Assembly (NCBI GenBank): GCA_029204225.1
Contig: CM055104.1
Span: 45,143,835-45,207,834, forward strand
Direction of reading: 5' to 3'
DNA length: 64,000 nt
Source: Diphasiastrum complanatum
Taxonomy: Eukaryota > Streptophyta > Lycopodiopsida > Lycopodiales > Lycopodiaceae
This document shows positions 22,150 to 32,720 of the stretch, one piece after another. The notes under the pieces are model-generated. The model searched no databases. It had not been told where the DNA came from and saw nothing but the letters and a program-made list of their open reading frames with translations. A program made the position numbers and the translations under genes. Each line of letters opens with the position of its first letter. Positions within the stretch are counted from its first letter, which is position 1.

Positions 22150-22905
22150 TTGCTTTTCCTTCTAGCAATCTTTTGATAGATGCCTCTTCTCCATACAAGA
22201 GAAGCACAAGTCACTGATTCTCGCCTTGTCATAATTTGCGCGATCCAACTTGACCCGCAATTTTTTTTTTTCTTTTAGATTAGCCTTAGGCAAACTTTGC
22301 TCCTTGCAGGGGGCTAAATGGACATCATCGAATATTTTCACGAAGCGAACTACATTCTTGATAGTTTGTGGTTGGTTACGCCGCACTTCTAGCTGAAATT
22401 CGTTTGGAAGCCCCAAGATGAAATATAGTTTTAATAATATAGGATCGATTCACGGAGCGAATCGGGACAAAATCTCCTAGAAATTTTGGATATAGGCATC
22501 TAACGGCCTAGTACCCATCTGCATAGTGGCAAATACTGCCAATGCTCAAATCATCCAATACCGGAAGAAACAATGTTTTAAAGACTTCTTGAAAGACATC
22601 CCAAGTGAAAGGGGCACCAACCCTTTCCTTCAGATCCTACCACCATGTGAATACTTTACCGCGTAAAAATATGAGAGCAAAGGCAAACTTTGAACAATCA
22701 GGCATATCATGCATGGAAAAATGACTATTCCACCAATTGAGCCATAACAATACCACATTGGAAAGCTGGTCCTTCTTTTTGTCCGAAAAGAATACCAATA
22801 AGACATTGACATGGGGAATCCAAAAGACCTAGAACTCCAAATCAGTATTCCATCCATAACTAAGACTATCACCTCAAGTTTCTTGTTGCATGCCCTTATG
22901 GATAC
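22150..22905 (-). pseudogene. Decayed Ty3/gypsy gag
   Basis: Read leftward: DCSKFAFALIFLRGKVFTWW (retrotransposon-gag domain with the WW pair, about 22700-22640), PFTWDVFQEVFKTLFLP, LDAYIQNF, GLPNEFQLEVRRNQPQTIKN, a Lys-rich linker and a CCHC knuckle CFSCMEKRHLSKDC (about 22210-22165). Stops and one frame change break it. This could be the gag of the same element as the protease at 20777-20391, with about 1.3 kb of rearranged DNA between. Confidence 0.8.
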
Positions 22906-23962
22906 GTAACAGCTTCACAATTAAGAAAGGTAGGAGGAGGCTTAGCTTCTCTCTTTCAATCTCTATTCTTGACACTGAAAAGTGAATAAAAAATGGTGTC
23001 ACATCCCTACTTATAGACAAATCTAGGCATTAGGATTTTTGGTGCACCCAAAACCATGTGCCATAAGAACTTGAGTTTATAAAAAGTTCTAAACCAATTT
23101 GCATTTTTAACTACTTTGGGTCCTTTCTTATTTTTGGCCCATTGGAGTATACATGTATTTTTATTTCTTGCGCTATTTTACAAATAGATCTAAGTCATTA
23201 TGTCGACTCGGCCGTGCTTTTGTTCCCGTCGTCGTAAAATATGTTGGGGAGGCGCTTGGGCTTTGTTTTCACTCATTGGTTGGGTCTGCAACTTGTCGAC
23301 CTTTTGGTATTGCCATTCTCGGCAAATCTGGATTCTGGAACTCCCTCTCGATTATTTGTCGGCGCTCCTTAATGTAGTTTGGCGGCTCGATTCTTTCACT
23401 TGATATCCATCTGGAATCCGTTCGAAGAATCTTCACCAAAATCTTCTAATAAGAAGATTTTGGGACATACTCAAAACAAAGGAGATGTGGTTAGAGGAAA
23501 AAAGAAAATTGCCCATCCAAGCAGATGGAATAAATAAAGAGGTAAATATTGCTTCTTAATTTTTAAAATGTGTATTAGATTGGATATGAATTCCAAATCA
23601 TGATGAGGAAAAATCTTCAATAACATGCCACTTATTAAACTTACACACACACACATTTATAACCTATGATGAATCAAATTATAGATTGAAAGTCGAATAA
23701 AATTAAATAAATAATGATCAAGTTTATTCTCATAAATTTTTTAAGTATATTTTATCATCATATATTTGAAAATTGATTCATCATTATTCTCATTTGTTAT
23801 TTTGCCTAAAAATAGGCTCTTCACTTGAATGATATGGTCATTATACTGAATATCAACAAAAAAAAGGTTGGTTGCTCGAGGCACACTAAAAAATAAACAT
23901 CCCAAAATTACATGGCATTGTAGGCCGATGGAGAGAGGTTGACGAAGTATTTGAACTGAAAG
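22906..23962. other. Intergenic, no gene seen
   Basis: Includes a GC-richer patch (23180-23400), a small inverted AAAATCTTCT / AGAAGATTTT pair (23438-23463) and an (AC)n run at 23642-23655. The right part is AT-rich. No reading frame resembles a known protein. Confidence 0.5.
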
Positions 23963-23980
23963 GACTTCCAAAATATAATG

Positions 23981-24062
23981 CCTCTTGGTTTTCAAAGAGA
24001 GGCTCGAACTTGAGACCAAAGAAACTTTGGATGTCAAGATAACCAATTGAGCCAATGCCCTT
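23981..24062 (-). mobile_element. Short tRNA-derived retroposed insert (SINE-like)
   Basis: 82 bp bounded by an 18-bp perfect direct repeat GACTTCCAAAATATAATG (23963-23980 and 24063-24080). On the minus strand it carries an A-box-like TTGGCTCAATTGG and, about 30 bp on, a B-box-like AAGTTCGAGCC, the internal RNA polymerase III promoter pair of tRNA genes. The ends do not pair as a tRNA acceptor stem, so it is a SINE or tRNA relic rather than a working tRNA gene. An 18-bp TSD is typical of LINE-type target-primed insertion. Confidence 0.65.
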
Positions 24063-24159
24063 GACTTCCAAAATATAATGAAGAGTGTACTACATTAGAG
24101 GATGTTTGTGGCTTATTTGTTCCATGGCTTTAAAATCGAGTATAATAATTTGGAATGAT

Positions 24160-24306
24160 GTATTGTAAAGAAAAATGCAGACTGTTGCGACAAATAGTTC
24201 AAATTTGAAAAACAGTTCATTTTCTGCAGGTTTCATTTAAGAGAGAGAAATTGAGAGAATGAAGGAGGGCAGTTAGGATGAGTAGGAGCAAGATCAAACT
24301 CCAACA
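24160..24306 (-). repeat. 3' LTR remnant of decayed copia (family D)
   Basis: On the minus strand the LTR starts TGTTGGAGTTTGATC at 24306, just after purine tract AAGGGGGAG. It matches 36650-36811 over about 150 bp. It loses similarity left of about 24160, so the rest is deleted or diverged. Confidence 0.65.
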
Positions 24307-24319
24307 CTCCCCCTTAAGC

Positions 24320-27273
24320 TTACTGATATACTTTAGACAGCTTGGTTCCTAGATCCATAGGTGTGTTTATGGGCTTGCAGTCCTCCATGCCATATCTGCG
24401 AAGTACATTGATTAGATAGGACTCTTGGCTTATAATGATCCTTCTACTTGCGCGATCTCTGCTGATATCCATACCGAGTAGGTAATGAGCTGGGTCTAAA
24501 TCAATCATCTCAAATTCTAATGAAAGCAAAGACTTGGTTTCCTGTAATAACTGATTTGAATTGTTGATAATTAAGGAATCATCAACGTATAATGCTATTA
24601 TAACATAGCTTGACCCTTTACGCTTGAGATATTTATTAGAGTCTACGGAGCAAGAAGTAAAATTATGCTGCAACAAGAAGTAATTGATTCTGTCATACCA
24701 GGCCTTGGGAGCTTGCTCAACACCATATAATGTCTTATGAAATCTACATAGCAAATGCTCTCTGCCTTGAAAGACGTAACCTTCTGGTTGATAAATGAAT
24801 ATGTCTTCTTGTATATATCCATGAAGGAACGTTGTTTGGACATCCATCTGGTGAATGTCCAGATCTTATGTAGCAGCTATAGCCAGCAAGGTGCGAATAG
24901 ATTGATGTCTCACACACCTTCTAACTACAGGTGTTTGAGTGGATGTTTCTCCTAGGTGAATGACTGAGATAGCTTCATCTTGTGGTTAAACAGTTATGGG
25001 TCTGAGCCCATCGATGGTGAGTGGAGCTATTGGGACAAACTCCTATATCTAGACATTCATAGGTCAAGGTCTATCGATGGAGATTGGAGCTGCTGTGACA
25101 GACTCCTACATGGATGCTTCTGCTTAAAATCATAGAATTTGTCTTCAAGATATACAACGTCGCGGCTGACTTGTCTCAATATCATGAATGTGATAAGCCT
25201 TGTGTGATGTTGAATAGCTGATAAAGATGTACTTACAGCTTACTGGATCTAGTTTCTTCCTTAGATCAGATGGTATTTGAGCATAGTAGAGACATCCAAA
25301 TACACGTAAGTGTTTCAGACTCGGTTTGTAGCCGTAGTAGGCTTTAAATGGTGTCTTGGAGTCGACTGACTTCATGTTGGAATGGTTTTGCAGATAGCAG
25401 GCTGTAGAAATTGCTTCAGCCCAAAATTTCTTGGATAGTTGAGCATTGATAGTCATGGATCGTGCAACTTCCAATAGTGTTCAGTTCTTTTACTCAGCTA
25501 TGCCATTCTATTGTGGAGTGTAGCTGGATGTGAACTGATGGTGCACTCCACATGATGATAAGTAGTCTGCCATTTTATTTGATAGGTACGCTCCCCTTGA
25601 ATCAGATCATAGGGCCTTGATTATCTAACTAGTCTGATTCTCAACATATTGCTTGTATTCTTTGAAGCAATTGAATGCTTCTGACTTGTTCTTTATGAAT
25701 GATTCATCAATGAATGTGATAAAATATAGAGCTTGACCCAAAGAGGGTACACTCATGGGACCACCTAAGTCATTGTGAATCAGTCACCAGAATGGACTTT
25801 GCTCTCGTGGCTTGTCTTCTTGGAAATTTAGCTCTAGATTGTTTCCCTAGTAGACAATTTTCATAGATAGTCTGATTAGCTACAATAACGGCATTAATAT
25901 TCATATCCTCGACCATTTTGTTATGATGCATGTACAAGATTGAACGCATGTCTAAATGACCTAGTCTTTGATGCCAAACATGAGCATCAGAATTACTCAT
26001 AGAAAGTGCATGATTGTGACTCAAGATGTATAAATTTCCTTCTCTATGTGCAGAGAAGATTTAATTGGAATTCCCATCAATAATAGTACATCGATTAGTA
26101 ATAAACAAAGCTCTATAGCCTTGATCAATGATCTTGCTAATAGATAATAAGTTCTTTGTCAACTTGGGAACATATAGTACACCATCTAACTGTCTAGTAA
26201 TGTCGTCAAAGAACTGCAGTCGAATGGAGCCTTGGCCTTCAACCTTGTGTGAACTTGAGTCACCAAAGAAAATGTATTTTGAATCTATTGTTGTGTGGGT
26301 AAAAAATAGGTTCTTACATGGTGTCATGTGTTGTGAAGCACCTGAATCAAGATACCATTGACATGCATCTCTACTTGAATGTTCTTGTACCATCAGTGCC
26401 TTGTCATCCTCTTGGAAATTTTTTATAGAGTCAGAACCTTCGTCTTGGTGCTGCTGCATCTTTGATCTCACTTTATTGTGCTTGATGATGCGACAATCCT
26501 TAATGTCATGGTTTTATCTTTTGCAATAACTGCAAAAGAATTTAATCTTGGATGATTGTTGTTGACGACTATATTGTTGTTGTGATTGTTGCATTGAAAC
26601 TGGCTGCTCTGCCTTTGTCTTTTTGTCCTTGAAATTCTTCTTCTTGGATTGATGCTTATTAGAGTACGTATAATGCCATTGACTTGGTACTCATTGTTGA
26701 TAAGATTTTTCTCTTGACCTCTTCTTGCAATAAACTTGTTGTCAGCTTTTGGAGAGACAACGCAGGAGTATTACTCAAAAGTAGTACTAGGTTGTCATAG
26801 GAGGATGGAAGACTGGTGAGAAGAGAAATTATGGAGTCTTCTTTTGAAATAGAGGAATTTATGGCAACAAGTTGATTCAGCAACTATTTGAGTTCGTTCA
26901 GGTGATCACCGAATGAGGTGCCTTTGCTCATCTTGAGTGTGAGGACCATCTTCCTCAAAATAAGATGAGTCGATACATCTAAAGTCTCATAAATACTTGT
27001 GAGGATATCCCACGCTTCTTTGGAGGTGGTGTTGTTTGATACATGAGCAATTTGAGTGTCCTTCAAATTCAAGGATACAATGGCAAGTGCTTTGCCATCC
27101 TTTGCTTCCCATGCTGGGAGCATTTCAGGTTCTGCCAGTTTGGCTATTGAACTGTTTACGTATCTCCAAAGCTCCTTCTCGATTAAGCTCATCCTCATCT
27201 TGAACTTCAACATGTGGAAACCATCTCCGTTGAACTTGTTGATTAAGTGGATCTCTGAGGTCAAACCTTCCAT
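24320..27273 (-). pseudogene. Decayed copia gag-pol
   Basis: Rightmost ATG at 27273 starts Gag (MEGLTSEIHLINKFNG). Then come UBN2-like gag (to 26660), a CCHC knuckle with a stop inside it (about 26540-26500), and protease WYLDSGASQHMT (about 26365). Pre-integrase WHQRLGHLDMRSI (25980), integrase YTPQ.NGIAE with stops (about 25490) and FGCLYYAQIP (25300) follow. RT picks up at DVQTTFLHGYI (24845) and includes an intact ALYVDD. The RT N-terminus and the whole RNase H are deleted: the RT end runs straight into the polypurine tract. Several stops. Not mobile by itself. Confidence 0.9.
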
Positions 27274-27379
27274 TGTAATTGAGTAATAGGGATAAAACAC
27301 AAATATAATATGAACTAGCTAGAAAAACAAGAACATATTAGGTTCTATTATATTTTGTCTAGTAATCCAATAAACCAAT

Positions 27380-27750
27380 GCTCTGATACCACTCTGTTGG
27401 CTCTAATACCAAATCCGTTGATTTGTTGATGAAGATTATTAGTTCTGACAGATACCAATGGAGAAAGACAATAATGATGAAAGAACAGTGATAATTGTGT
27501 TATCAGGATCATGGATTACTTAGAGAACGGAGATTATGAGTTATTCAGTTGTGTTGAATAAGATTATCAATGTAGGAGTCTTAGACTACCATGAAAGAGA
27601 AATTGCAGAAATGATTAGGTGTCTCAGACAGTAATGCAATCCTCTAATGTTGATAAATTGATATGAAGAGAATGTAGAAATAACTTAGGCTTTAGAGACA
27701 ACCATACAATTCTCATTAGAGGAGTTACAAACATCAAAAGGGCCGTCTAA
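27380..27750 (-). repeat. 5' LTR end and doubled primer-binding site of the decayed copia
   Basis: On the minus strand TGGTATCAGAGC (27391-27380) follows an LTR end CCAACA (27400-27395). A second, degenerate TTGGTATTAGAGC lies at about 27413-27401. LTR sequence presumably continues right to about 27750, but its outer end is not recognised. The matching LTR terminus may be at 36811, which would mean that everything between was inserted into this LTR. Confidence 0.55.
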
Positions 27751-28029
27751 GAAATGCCACGTAGGACAAAAAAAAATGCCGGATTTTAAAACTCCGACAG
27801 ACTTTCAGGTCCAGTTTAGCTTAACCTTACTAATAATGTGTAGTTAACATGACACGATTATGATGCATGCAACTACGACTTCAAGAACCTATGACGCTCA
27901 TTAGCTAGCTTTTTCAAATTTGAAAATGAGACTGTGTCCCTCATTTTAACTAGCGAGAGAATAAACATACGATTTCAAGTATGCCATGGATGAAGAATAG
28001 TGTCTATTTTCTTTTTGGTCTGTCAGCTA

Positions 28030-30061
28030 ATGTTTGCGGAGATGTCTCAGTTTCATCTACACATTGTTCTCCCTATTGAGAATGCTTCGATAGCTAAAAG
28101 AGGAGTAGTGAAAGAATCCACAGTTTCTCCACTTTATATGATCGCTCACAGAATCAACCAAATAAAGGATTACGATTTGTGAATTGACGAAAGTTTGTAT
28201 CCATTGGATCCGAGCTCGATGCAAGCTCCACAATTCCAATCCATCACACAGTTAGTAAAATTTTTGTGTGACGGAGAAAATGGTTTATTGGGTTATTGTG
28301 AAAGATTGACGACTTATGGTGTTGCAAACTCAGTTTAGAAAATACAAAGTTTAGAATGTATGTTAAATGGTCTGCTTGCTGACTACAGAGAAAAAGAGAC
28401 CACATTATTACAAACAAAAGAAGATAATGCACGTTTACATAATATTATCTTAAATTTGAATGCAACTAATGATCAATTCCGACAAGTTGTTCAGACATTA
28501 CGTATATCAAATGACCAGTTAAAAAAAGAAACTTGCATACTAGATAGGAAATTAAAAATAAACAAGCAAAAAAGAATTTTGAAGGACATTGATGAGCTTT
28601 TGTTAAATGGAGGCCAACGGAGAAAAAAGATTCAAGCATTCAAGTAAGGATTTGATTTGAATCGGTTTTATTTTAGTTTTGTGAAGTAGCATGACATTTA
28701 TTATGTGTCCTATTGCGATTTTTTGATTGTCATAATCATTTACAGATCAGCATTGGTTGCAAATGAGCATCTAAAGGACAATGACCTGATCGAAAAATCA
28801 CTGACTTCGGTATTGACAACCAAGTCCACAAAGTCTTTATTGGACAATAATCGGTATTCTTGAATCAAGTCCAAGGTCACTGAGGCTTTGATGAACGAGG
28901 TTGGTAAGGTTATTGACCGAACGTTAATTCAGGGAGCATGTGATTTCTCAGGTATTAGTAGGGAGGCATATGCCAGTATATTTAAAATTATCAAAAAGGC
29001 TTTTGGACATTTGCATGTAAGAAAATTTCCCATTCCTTACCCTTTTCAGATAAGATTGGAGAGAGATGTATTGAATAAAGGTATGCAAAATGTCATTGGA
29101 ATCCTTTTTCACATCAATGAGATTTACAATTCAAAGTCTGGCAATTTGTCATATAGTTCTACCAACAACTTATTTGTGGATTTGAATCATTTATTGAGAT
29201 TTATAGTGAAATTCTATAATATTACAAGTGTTAGTATGAGCAAACTTATTCTGGTGGTCAAGCTAGATGAATCGGAAGTTATAAAAGGACAAAAGTTGTA
29301 AAGAGTAAGTATTACTCTCATGAATGGAGCATTGAGCAATGCAATAAACTCAAGAGATCTCAACTTCAGTGTGCAATCAGAAAACAACATATGGTGGCTA
29401 GCATGTTTTCAGGTAAAAAATGGATGTTATTCATGTTCAATTTATTTTGGTAATTGTTTTGAATACATAAAAACTTGTTATTCCATATGTTGAACAGGTT
29501 ATCAAGGAGGATCACGATGTTTTTTCTTGAATTTTTAGCAGAACAAGTTATCCAGATATCATACAGGATCATATGAATGGAAAAGTACTTAGTGTTCCTG
29601 AAAGAGGTGATTTTCTGGTGGAATGGCATTTAGCTGGAGACTTGAAGTCATTGAAATATATGTTCAATGTATCTCATGGAGCAAATTCGAAACATCCATG
29701 TCTATATTGTATGAAATCATCAAATGACATTTCAAGAAACACAAGAGTTTCAAGAGATATTGAAGATCCCAACTGGAAACCAGTACTACCAATCCCTTTA
29801 CAAAATGTGCATATTTGCACACTTCATGGAGAGGTGAGAATCATAGAGAAATTAATATATCTTCATAACTTGTTTGTATGGAATACTAAGCCAGAGTCAG
29901 CATCAAAACAAGCAATCACTCGATTAGAGGAAGTGTTGTCAAAAGTAGGCCTTCATAAAGGCCATGTTAAAATACAAAAAGATGAACATACATTAAATGG
30001 AAAAGAGTACAATCATTTTTTTTCATTGTCTCTAAGGACAATTTTTTATGTGTGGTCATGA
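28030..30061 (+). pseudogene. Decayed intron-containing gene: coiled coil plus DDE-transposase-like domain
   Basis: One continuous frame over three exons: about 28030-28643, 28746-29412 and 29498-30061, joined by clean GT-AG introns of 102 and 85 bp. About 615 codons, five in-frame stops (28180, 28336, 28861, 29299, 29528), no frameshift. The N-terminal third is polar with a coiled-coil-like block (28360-28640). The C-terminal half has KLDESEVIKGQKL and RVSITLMN (candidate first catalytic Asp), EWHLAGDLKSL (candidate second Asp), GANSKHPCLYCM (CxxC pair) and HGEVRIIEK (candidate Glu). This pattern suggests an RNase H-fold transposase of a superfamily I cannot name. The start could be 28030 or 28042, or lie upstream, since CTGTCAG just before resembles a splice acceptor. 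Confidence 0.6.
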
Positions 30062-30093
30062 AGGAACTTTTTCCTATCATACGGATCCAAAAA

Positions 30094-31498
30094 TCAAGTG
30101 GATCGCCTTTTGCTCAGATCTATATATCCTGGTAGAATTGCCAGAGCAAATGATCTCATAGGAACATTTTCTGGCACGTAATTGAACACTTTAAGAGCAA
30201 CATCTCTTTTGACAAAAATGATTCTATATGTATTTTTTGGATATTTATGCCCTTGGGAAAAATAAGATAGGGCCTTGATGGCCATGATTAAGGTTCCTGC
30301 ATTCACAAAAAACCTTTCATGAAGAAAACAAATTTTGTTATTTACAAAGTGTTTCAAATAATGAGCCAATGAGGCATCCTTCTATCTCCCGTCTTGTGTC
30401 TTTCTCAATCCTCCATGCCTGCTAGCAAAGGCATCAACTTCAACGATATCCTACAGCACATAATTAAGTGTTAGTCAAACTAGCAGATCAATCATCAGTT
30501 ACACGTTAAATAGTAAATGATTTTTGTGAGAAGGTGTACTTACCAAATCCTCCTCGTCAGCTTGAATCATACCAGTAGCTTCTAAATTGTGACCAGCGAT
30601 AATGGTGGATTGCTGGTCAGCTGGAATAGTATATATGGGAGGTGGCGAATACTTTCTCTGAAAAGCCAAAAGACTCCTCCTCACTCAGCATATTAGCCTC
30701 ATATGCCCTGCTCTTAGATAGCATCCCTTGAAGAGCATATGTGCTACTTGCCCATTCTACCTGGTCCTCATAGTCGATGCCATCTATGAGGTCATCATCA
30801 TCAAAGTCAATAAAATCATTAAATTTAGAAATCATCCTTGACATAAGAGATAATATCTCATCTTCTCTGAGATCCATTACATCTCCGATGTCGCTAATGG
30901 ACAAGAATGCAATATCGTCCATATGGTACACAGGGAGGTCCATCAGGGTTCTACTCTGGTCAATCTCGCTCACGGAGATAAGGGAGAGATAGACAGAGAA
31001 CGAGCCTTGGCAGGATCATATTGTTGTGCTTGCTTGGCCTCCTCTACATCTCCTAAAACCTCATCAGTAAGGGAAACCTCTGAAGCCACACGAGTGGTTG
31101 GGGCAAGCAAACCAATCATGGATGACCCAAAAGATTCTGCCTCGTCAAGGATAAGAGCAGATAAGAAAAACACGAAGGCCATACCCTTCTGAACGAAGCG
31201 ACGTACTCGAGGTAAACTTACGATCATGCCTTTGCTTGGCACTAGGCTGAGCATGAGTCAAATCTGTGAAATGCACAAATCTTAGGCCGTCCATCAGAAG
31301 GGTATCCTGTTGCAAGCACTCATAAAAATCCTTGTATAGTTTAGGAAAAACTTCCCTGCGCTCAATAACAAATATCTCTATGTCAAACTGAAAATCGAAA
31401 TAGGACAAAAAATGGGCATGTCTGTCGCTAACCTCAACATCAACAAGGAAAGAACTAAGAGCTCTATAATAGATCAAACTAGTAGAAGAGGAGGCCAT
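30094..31498 (-). pseudogene. Decayed two-exon gene, unknown acidic protein
   Basis: ATG at 31498 (MASSSTSLIYYRALSSF), reading left. The first exon (31498-30544) changes frame about three times. It contains an acidic central stretch (FIDFDDDDLIDGIDYEDQVEW, given here as two halves: FIDFDDDDLIDG, IDYEDQVEW) and a Pro/Gln stretch ending QADEEDL. A GTAAGT donor at 30543 and a TGTAG acceptor at 30451 bound a 93-bp intron. The second exon (30450-30094) has one TAG and reads HYLKHFVNNKICFLHERFF through YPKNTYRIIFVKRDVALKV. It ends 33 bp from the convergent transposase-like gene. No family recognised. Preserved splice sites argue for a once-functional gene. Confidence 0.5.
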
Positions 31499-31744
31499 AT
31501 CAATATGCGGCGCCGGTTATCAAGGGGATATAAACAATGTTATCATGGGCGTGTGATGGCGATATGCATTGTACACGATTCCAAATATTGGAACCACGCG
31601 CCAGGGAAACAGTGCAACTATGGAACTGTCTATTGGGCACGTGATAACAATATTGTATGTATTGATTTTGGAGCAGGTCGATTTTCTATACTCAATATGC
31701 AAAACTAAATTCCAAAAACAACACTCATATATATAGTCTAATAC

Positions 31745-32087
31745 ACAGCATCTGAAGTTTACACGTATTTCGATAACATGCGGTCAAAATTGCCACACGT
31801 GTGGAAACGACGGCCAAATCATTTGCATGACATGTGTAAACTTCAAATCCTGACACATGGCCTTGCACATGCATTCCAAGTGTACGATCATACGAGCCAG
31901 TCGTCCCGTGACATGTGTGTGGCCCAAATCTTGACACATGTCCTCGCACATGCATGCCAACCGTATGATCGTACAAACTGCTGATGTCCTGACATGTGAC
32001 AGCTCCGTGTGATGACACGTGTGACCACACGTGTGGGGAGTGGAGGTGTCACATCACGTGTGTGAATATGATGGGACGTTCTACAGG
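31745..32087. promoter_or_regulatory. Divergent promoter-like region with 81-bp repeats and paired palindromes
   Basis: Between the starts of the minus gene (31498) and the plus histone-like gene (32338). GACATGTG starts at 31829, 31910 and 31991, exactly 81 bp apart, and the sequence between is a diverged tandem repeat (TTGCACATGC / TCGCACATGC blocks, then CGATCATACGA / TGATCGTACAA). The array is bracketed by two identical palindromes CCACACGTGTGG at 31793-31804 and 32025-32036. Many further CACATG/ACGTG E-box or G-box cores are present. This looks like a bidirectional, factor-rich control region. Confidence 0.6.
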
Positions 32088-32096
32088 TATAAAAGG
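32088..32096 (+). promoter_or_regulatory. TATA box for the histone-like gene
   Basis: TATAAAAGG, a near-ideal plant TATA box, 50 bp after the second CCACACGTGTGG palindrome and about 240 bp upstream of the MARTKQT start codon. Several short upstream ATGs lie in the leader. Confidence 0.6.
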
Positions 32097-32337
32097 ATAT
32101 TTTTGGTTCATATTTCAGTTTCCGATTTCTTCGTTCCCTAGCTCTCCTCAGCTTTGTTCATTCACTTCCGCTCCTCGCTATATGCATATCACTACCATGC
32201 GCCCAGAGACTCACATACCAGTACAGCTTCCCCCTCCGCATGTCGTCGCCATCTGCCATATCGCCATCACGCGCCTCCCCTGTCGAATATGCACTTTTCT
32301 TTCTCATTGGCGCATCATATCGATACCTTTGCGTGAA

Positions 32338-32720
32338 ATGGCCCGTACCAAGCAAACAACACGCCTTACCACATTTGCCTCGCCTCCTCGCCCTCCTGTA
32401 CAAAGGGCAGTGGGCATTGGTAGGAGAGTAGATCGGCCCAGAAGACCATGGTTAAGGGATATCAGGAGACTTCAGAGGACAACAAATCTTCTGATTTCTG
32501 GTGCTCCTTTCTACAGGTATGTGAGATTAGTGACAAGGTCACTCTCACATGATGTTCGCTGGAACATAACAGCCCTGGAAGCCCTCCATACTGCCTATGA
32601 AGACTTTCAAGTCAAATTCTTTGAGGACTCCACGCTTTCAAACAGTGCACGCTAAGAGAGTTACCCTCATGTCTCAAGACATGCATCTTGTCATGAGGCT
32701 GAGGAGTACATACGATCAGG
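32338..32720 (+). pseudogene. CENH3/H3-like histone-fold frame with one frameshift
   Basis: The ATG at 32338 opens MARTKQT, identical to the first seven residues of histone H3. The tail is short, Pro/Arg-rich and, apart from Lys4, lacks the acetylated lysines of H3. The fold follows: RRLQRTTNLLI (alpha-N; TNLLI is shared with plant CENH3), FYRYVRLVTRSL (alpha-1), a VRW loop-1 where canonical H3 has RF and Arabidopsis CENH3 has RW, ALEALHTAYEDFQVKFFEDS (alpha-2), and, after a +1 frameshift near 32636, AKRVTLMSQDMHLVMRLRS (loop 2/alpha-3). No intron interrupts the fold, unlike typical plant CENH3 genes. Everything fits a divergent, CENH3-leaning H3. The frameshift (an apparent extra T in CTTTC) makes this copy broken unless it is a sequencing error. 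It may be the N-terminal half of a larger protein with the protease downstream. Confidence 0.75.

Noticed and set aside
23981-24062. Functional tRNA gene
   Set aside because: Box-like motifs are present but there is no acceptor-stem pairing and the ends are set by an 18-bp TSD.
31996-32337. An upstream extension of the histone-like frame to 31996
   Set aside because: The extension covers the 81-bp repeat end, the G-box palindrome and the TATA box. MARTKQT at 32338 is the natural start.
32338-32720. Canonical histone H3 gene
   Set aside because: The tail lacks the usual lysines except Lys4, the fold is highly divergent and a frameshift is present; the fold leans to CENH3.
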